Part shown: positions 60,553 to 64,000 of the stretch, piece by piece
Layout of the letters: every line of letters begins with the position of its first letter
Numbering within the stretch: the first letter of the stretch is position 1
Assembly (NCBI RefSeq): GCF_001693435.1
Contig: NZ_CM004509.1
Location: 2,108,001-2,172,000 of the forward strand
Origin: Gilliamella sp. wkB7
Lineage (GTDB): Bacteria; Pseudomonadota; Gammaproteobacteria; Enterobacterales; Orbaceae
DNA length: 64,000 bases
Direction: 5' to 3'
Notes under the pieces: generated by a model
The model's database searches: none
The model's input: the letters and a program-made list of their open reading frames with translations, nothing else
What the model was told of the DNA's origin: nothing
Translations under genes and position numbers: made by a program

Positions 60553-61642
60553 TCACGCTTTTTCATAAACTCGTTTTTTCCACCAAGCCATTAATTCCTT
60601 GCGCTGTTCAAGGTAAGTAGAACGATTATAGGCACACTTGAATTCGTTTTTGTCGTTATGCGCTAGGGCGGTTTCAATCACATTGGGATTAAATTCTGCT
60701 TCGTTCATGGCGGTACTTGCGATCGAGCAAGCCATGCGCCATCAGTTGACCGCCATAACTGATACGCTTTAACGCGGCATTGGCGGTTTGCGGATTGAGA
60801 GGTTCGTCGCGATTGATACGGCTAGGGAACACATATTGGCTACCGCTACTGAGTGATTTTAATTGTGCTAATAAACCTAACGCTTCATTGGATATCGGTA
60901 CGGTGTGGGCTTTTTTGACTTTCATGCGTTCGGCAGGGATGTGCCATAGTTTGTTTTCAAAATCGATTTCAACCCATTTTGTTCCTGCCGCTTCCGACGA
61001 TCTGACTAAGGTGAGCAGTTGCCAAAGCTGTAAAGCGCGTGTGGTGACTTGTAAGTTAGACATGCTGATATCACGCGCATCAGTTGCAGCAATATTTCTG
61101 GCCTTACCGTGGGTAAGTTTTACTTTTTCAGCTTTTCAAACGCCAGACTAATGGTAGAGGCAGGATTCTCTTCTAGCAAATCAGTATTGATGGATAGATC
61201 ATAATCTCATTAATACGCTGGCTTAATCGCCGAATGGTTTCGAGCGCGCGCCAGATATCTTTTGCATAATAGGCGGTAATGCTCTTTTGCTTAAACTCAA
61301 ACCATTTTTTGGCGACATTGATAAAACGGCTCTCTTCGGCAATTTTAGCTTGCTCTTCTTGCTGCGCGACTTTGGCTTGTGGATTGATCCCTTTGACTAA
61401 TAAGGACAGGTATTCGTCACGTAATTTCTGGCATCGTCTAAACTCAGATAAGGATAAATGTCAAGGCTGATATTGGTGTGTAATTTGGTATTTGGACGTT
61501 GATAGCGAAAATGCCATAATTTTTTACCCTACAGTTTGATCAAGAGAAATAATCCGTCACCATCATGCAGGGTGATTTCTTTACCAATGTCGCGTTTCTT
61601 TTGGATCTCGGTATTGCTTAGGGGCTTGGTTACTCTTCCCAT
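60553..61642 (-). pseudogene. Decayed P4-type tyrosine integrase
   Basis: The start ATG at 61642-61640 opens MGRVTKPLSNTEIQKKRDIG and the DUF4102-type N-terminal domain, reaching an in-frame stop after LFLLIKL (near 61530). Later pieces in shifted frames are the core-binding region (VAKKWFEFKQKSITAYYAKD), the catalytic Arg region (LVRSSEAAGTKWVEIDFENK, about 61000) and, after another shift, LAHNDKNEFKCAYNRSTYLE with the nucleophile Tyr. The conserved MxAHGxRS catalytic box is broken (MAHGLLDRK). At least four lesions make this a dead gene. It probably mobilised the island that now holds qatABCD. Confidence 0.85.
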
Positions 61643-61695
61643 TAGTACACTTCCTATAGGTCATAAGAAAATTGGTACACGGAATAGTGTAAAAT

Positions 61696-61911
61696 AGAAT
61701 TGTGTACCTAAAAATGTACCAATTTGAGTTGGACTCCCTCGGATTAGTTTGGATAGGGTTGGAAACAAAAAGCCGGCAATTATTTATTTTTCAATGAATT
61801 ACATGCCTTAATGGGCTGGCGGAATCTTAACTGAGCCATAAAAACACTTGTCAATACAGGGTGTTTTATTTCAATAAACTGAATTGTATACCTAAACGTA
61901 TACCTAAAAAG
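61696..61911. repeat. GTACCTAAA / GTATACCTAAA repeat pair, possible integrase arm sites
   Basis: Two copies of a doublet: TGTGTACCTAAAAATGTACC near 61696 and GTATACCTAAACGTATACCTAAA at 61888-61911. Position just upstream of the integrase start is where P4-family integrases bind arm-type sites. Inferred from location and repetition. Confidence 0.4.
61807..61822 (-). other. Possible attachment-site remnant (right)
   Basis: TTAATGGGCTGGCGG (61808-61822), nearly the same as TTAATTGGGCTGGCGG at 53577-53592, in the same orientation and directly upstream of the integrase start. The flanks differ after this core. Together they would be the ends of an integrated element. Confidence 0.4.
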
Positions 61912-62334
61912 AAAAGTGCCCCTCAAATTGTGTATTTTTAGTACTCACTTATTTTTGATTTAAAGTTGATTTTTCGCGGATGTAAAAATCTGTCTGAAGA
62001 GGCGGTACCCAAATTTGATTGTTAAAGAAATTAACTCACCCCCATTAAAATAAAATTTTATAAAAATCTATGCATACTATACATGATTTCTTGTAAGCCT
62101 TATTGTATAAGGGTTCGCGCTATGTATAACTACATTTTAACCCTACATAACTCTACATTTTTACTATACATAATTCAGTGATGTAAAAATTTATTACTAG
62201 ATTAGCTAAATAATGGACTGTTTATTTTTTATGATTTTGATTATTCCAAGTCAACTATAATGTTATACTTATGTAAGTAAACCCACATGCAGTTAATTTG
62301 TATTTTCTATATCCAACATCTTTAGGAGATTATA

Positions 62335-62694
62335 ATGAATAGAGAAACATTATTTAACTATGCCAAAAAACATTTTCATTCAGAACCTAACTATCTTTGG
62401 GAAAATTTACCTAACTATGCAGTATTGCGCCATCATCAGGATGGCGATAAATGGTATGCTATTGTTATGAATGTATCTGGCTCAAAACTTGGTCTAAAAG
62501 ATGATAAAGAGATTGATGTTCTGGATATTAAAGCAAGACCTGAACATATAGGTTCTTTAAGGAAAAAAGAAGGTATTTTGCCAGCATATCATATGAATAA
62601 AGAGCATTGGATCAGCATTATTCTTTCTGGACATTTATCAGATAAAGAAATATTCGATTTACTTACCGAAAGTTATCACTTAACTTCAAAGTAA
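62335..62694 (+). CDS. MmcQ/YjbR family protein
   Basis: A 119-residue small protein of the MmcQ/YjbR family (double-wing DNA-binding fold). It shows LFNYAKKHF, PNYLWENLPNYAVLRHH, DKWYAIVMNV, PAYHMNKEHWISIIL and a DKEIFDLLTESYHLT tail. GGAGATT precedes the ATG. Gene context is a remnant element, but the family is widely chromosomal, so it may belong to the host. DNA binding is suggested for the fold, not shown. Confidence 0.85.
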   Translation: MNRETLFNYAKKHFHSEPNYLWENLPNYAVLRHHQDGDKWYAIVMNVSGSKLGLKDDKEIDVLDIKARPEHIGSLRKKEGILPAYHMNKEHWISIILSGHLSDKEIFDLLTESYHLTSK

Positions 62695-62757
62695 TTTTAG
62701 CCTTAGCTTTAATATATTTGTTTATTTCCTTAAGTATCTATTTTGTATAATACAAAA

Positions 62758-62779
62758 AAACCGCCAATCAAGGCGGTTT
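62758..62779 (-). terminator. Terminator shared by the YjbR-family gene and the primase gene
   Basis: AAACCGCC-AATCAA-GGCGGTTT is perfect over 8 bases. On the minus strand it is followed by a run of T (complement of the seven A at 62754-62760), so it terminates the primase gene well; for the YjbR gene it is less certain. Confidence 0.82.
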
Positions 62780-62801
62780 AAACATTAAAAAACAATTAGC
62801 T

Positions 62802-64000
62802 TTAGGTAGGATCTTCTGCTTTAGGTAACCAGTCTTTATCGGCGTTTGAATTAAGCTCTAAGTTGGTTTTAATTCCTGCTGTATAGCGCTTCTTCATGTA
62901 TTGCTTGCCGTTCTCGTTTAATGCGTAACTTAAAGATGTGCCGAACTGAGTTAAGGATAAGGGATTATTTAGCCCTGTGTTACGAATGTATTCGATATAA
63001 GCATGGTAAACATACTTTCTTGGATTGAATGGAACAATTCCTAGATTACCTACTGACATACCATTAGGGCAGTCTAACGCGTCAAAATAGCTACAGAAAT
63101 CGACTAAATGGTCAGATTCTCTTTTAATAGCCTTTGCTTCTTCTGATTGTTGCTGTTTATGTAATCGTTCTTTAGCATCATTAGGGTTAGTGAACTCATT
63201 AAGTAGCAACCTCACAATTGAGGGCAGCTCTTGCTCTATTTTGCTAACCAAGTTTAAATCTCGCTCTGTTTCAGGTATAACCTCGCCAAAGTGAAATATT
63301 ACTCTTCGCCTTGATATGCCCCCGTTGCGCTCATTAAATCGCATGGCTTCGTTGTTGATTACTAACACTACTGCTGGAATCTTACAGGAATAGGGCTGCT
63401 TGTGTTTAGGGTCAATTGCGACTTCATCACCGCCAGTAATCGCTTTTAATCCTGCACCACTGCCCATATATCGCGGTTGGTCTGGTAATATGACTAATGA
63501 GTAACCCACGATTAAGGCTCTGTCCCTTGCCTTTTCTAATGCGTCCATAGTGCCTATTACAGTATTGTTTTTACCTGATAACATCGTCGAAATTTCAGCA
63601 AAAACACTTTTACCGCTACCGCCTGCGCCTGTAACCTCTAAGAATAATTGCCAGTCATGACGATTAGCCAATATCATATATAGCGCAGCTAAGATATTTT
63701 TAGCCTTATCTTGATTGCCTGATGCTCTTTTTAGCCATTTAGCAAAGTTCGGTGCGTGAGTTTCGAAAGATTCATTTTCTTTGGCAGGGTAATAATCAAT
63801 ATCATTACTTACCAATAACCAATCTTGCTTATTGTGTGGTCTGAAAGTTTGTGTCTTCAGCTCATAAACACCATTTTTAAAACAAATTAAATCCTTTTGA
63901 GAGCTTCCCATTGCAGGTAAAGATAGTCTGAGGGTTTCAACCGCAGAACTTATGCGCATAGGGTTAAATGGCTCACCTGATTGATTAAATAAATCGGCTA
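62802..64000 (-). CDS. P4-type phage/satellite primase-helicase, C-terminal part
   Basis: About 399 codons of a protein that continues past the right edge; no stop occurs upstream to position 64000. It contains a superfamily-3 helicase with Walker A EVTGAGGSGKSVFAE, the downstream Walker B region (VILPDQPRYMGSG), and VVLVINNEAMRFNERNGGISRRRVIF. This matches the C-terminal half of phage P4 alpha protein and related D5/DUF5906 primases of satellites and plasmids. An internal ATG at 63959 would give 385 residues but is unlikely to be the true start. It signals a satellite or prophage that extends to the right. Confidence 0.85.
   Translation of the reverse strand, partial: ADLFNQSGEPFNPMRISSAVETLRLSLPAMGSSQKDLICFKNGVYELKTQTFRPHNKQDWLLVSNDIDYYPAKENESFETHAPNFAKWLKRASGNQDKAKNILAALYMILANRHDWQLFLEVTGAGGSGKSVFAEISTMLSGKNNTVIGTMDALEKARDRALIVGYSLVILPDQPRYMGSGAGLKAITGGDEVAIDPKHKQPYSCKIPAVVLVINNEAMRFNERNGGISRRRVIFHFGEVIPETERDLNLVSKIEQELPSIVRLLLNEFTNPNDAKERLHKQQQSEEAKAIKRESDHLVDFCSYFDALDCPNGMSVGNLGIVPFNPRKYVYHAYIEYIRNTGLNNPLSLTQFGTSLSYALNENGKQYMKKRYTAGIKTNLELNSNADKDWLPKAEDPT

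Larger units (their letters stand above)
61643..62334. other. Non-coding region between the integrase remnant and the YjbR-family gene
   Basis: About 690 bases. It carries GTACC/GTATACC repeats (61696-61720; 61888-61911) that look like recombinase arm sites, and the second copy of the TGGGCTGGCGG repeat (61812-61822). The rest (62000-62330) is A+T-rich with several ATGTATA/ACTACAT-like blocks around 62130-62180 and no reading frame. Confidence 0.55.

Noticed and set aside
60780..61151. Open frame of about 123 codons on the plus strand
   Set aside because: Antisense to the integrase remnant, which has recognisable integrase motifs on the minus strand.
60001..62334. CRISPR array in the repeat-rich accessory region
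   Set aside because: Repeats found are short doublets (GTACCTAAA type), not regularly spaced 25-40-base repeats with spacers; no cas genes.

Overview
The window looks like the chromosome of an AT-rich gammaproteobacterium. Most core genes read like divergent Enterobacterales proteins (GltB, RpsP-RimM-TrmD-RplS, Aas-LplT, GpsA-SecB-YibN, GlnALG, Cra, FruBKA) but in a strongly A+T-biased background. That combination fits Orbaceae, and the bee-gut genus Gilliamella is my best guess. This placement comes from recognition, not from a search.

Positions 1-48300 are mostly ordinary metabolic chromosome. In order they hold: gltB (cut by the left edge); a pair of spermidine-synthase-like membrane proteins; yhiN; a sigma-54-controlled amino-acid locus (PAS enhancer-binding protein, fold-III PLP decarboxylase, APC exchanger, ornithine-racemase-like enzyme, lysine-type permease); a MarC-family protein; the rpsP-rimM-trmD-rplS operon; a mannose-type PTS with its DUF956 partner; a secreted carboxylesterase; aas-lplT-murQ; an ornithine-cyclodeaminase-family gene; yibN-secB-gpsA; glnA-glnL-glnG with its own sigma-54 promoter; a siderophore ABC importer behind a Fur-box-like site; cra and the fruBKA operon with a near-perfect Cra operator; a LOG-family gene; tRNA-Asn; an outer-membrane barrel; and a periplasmic alpha-carbonic anhydrase.

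From about 48.4 kb to the right edge the window becomes accessory DNA. It holds a twice-frameshifted unknown gene, a 1172-residue SF1 helicase fused to a PLD nuclease (candidate stand-alone anti-phage gene), a second frameshifted unknown gene, a complete Qat defence operon (qatABCD: KAP ATPase, QatB, QueC-like QatC, TatD-like QatD), two decayed tyrosine-integrase genes, possible attachment-site repeats, a YjbR/MmcQ-family gene, and the C-terminal part of a P4-type primase/helicase that runs off the right edge. The intact qat genes among decayed integrases and hypotheticals suggest a defence island that has lost mobility but kept its cargo.

The nitrogen and carbon circuits hang together. Two sigma-54 promoters serve nitrogen-linked functions (amino-acid decarboxylation, glutamine synthetase) and gltB is also present. 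Two PTS systems and Cra cover sugar uptake, in keeping with a fermentative gut symbiont. No CRISPR array, rRNA gene or intact insertion sequence was seen.
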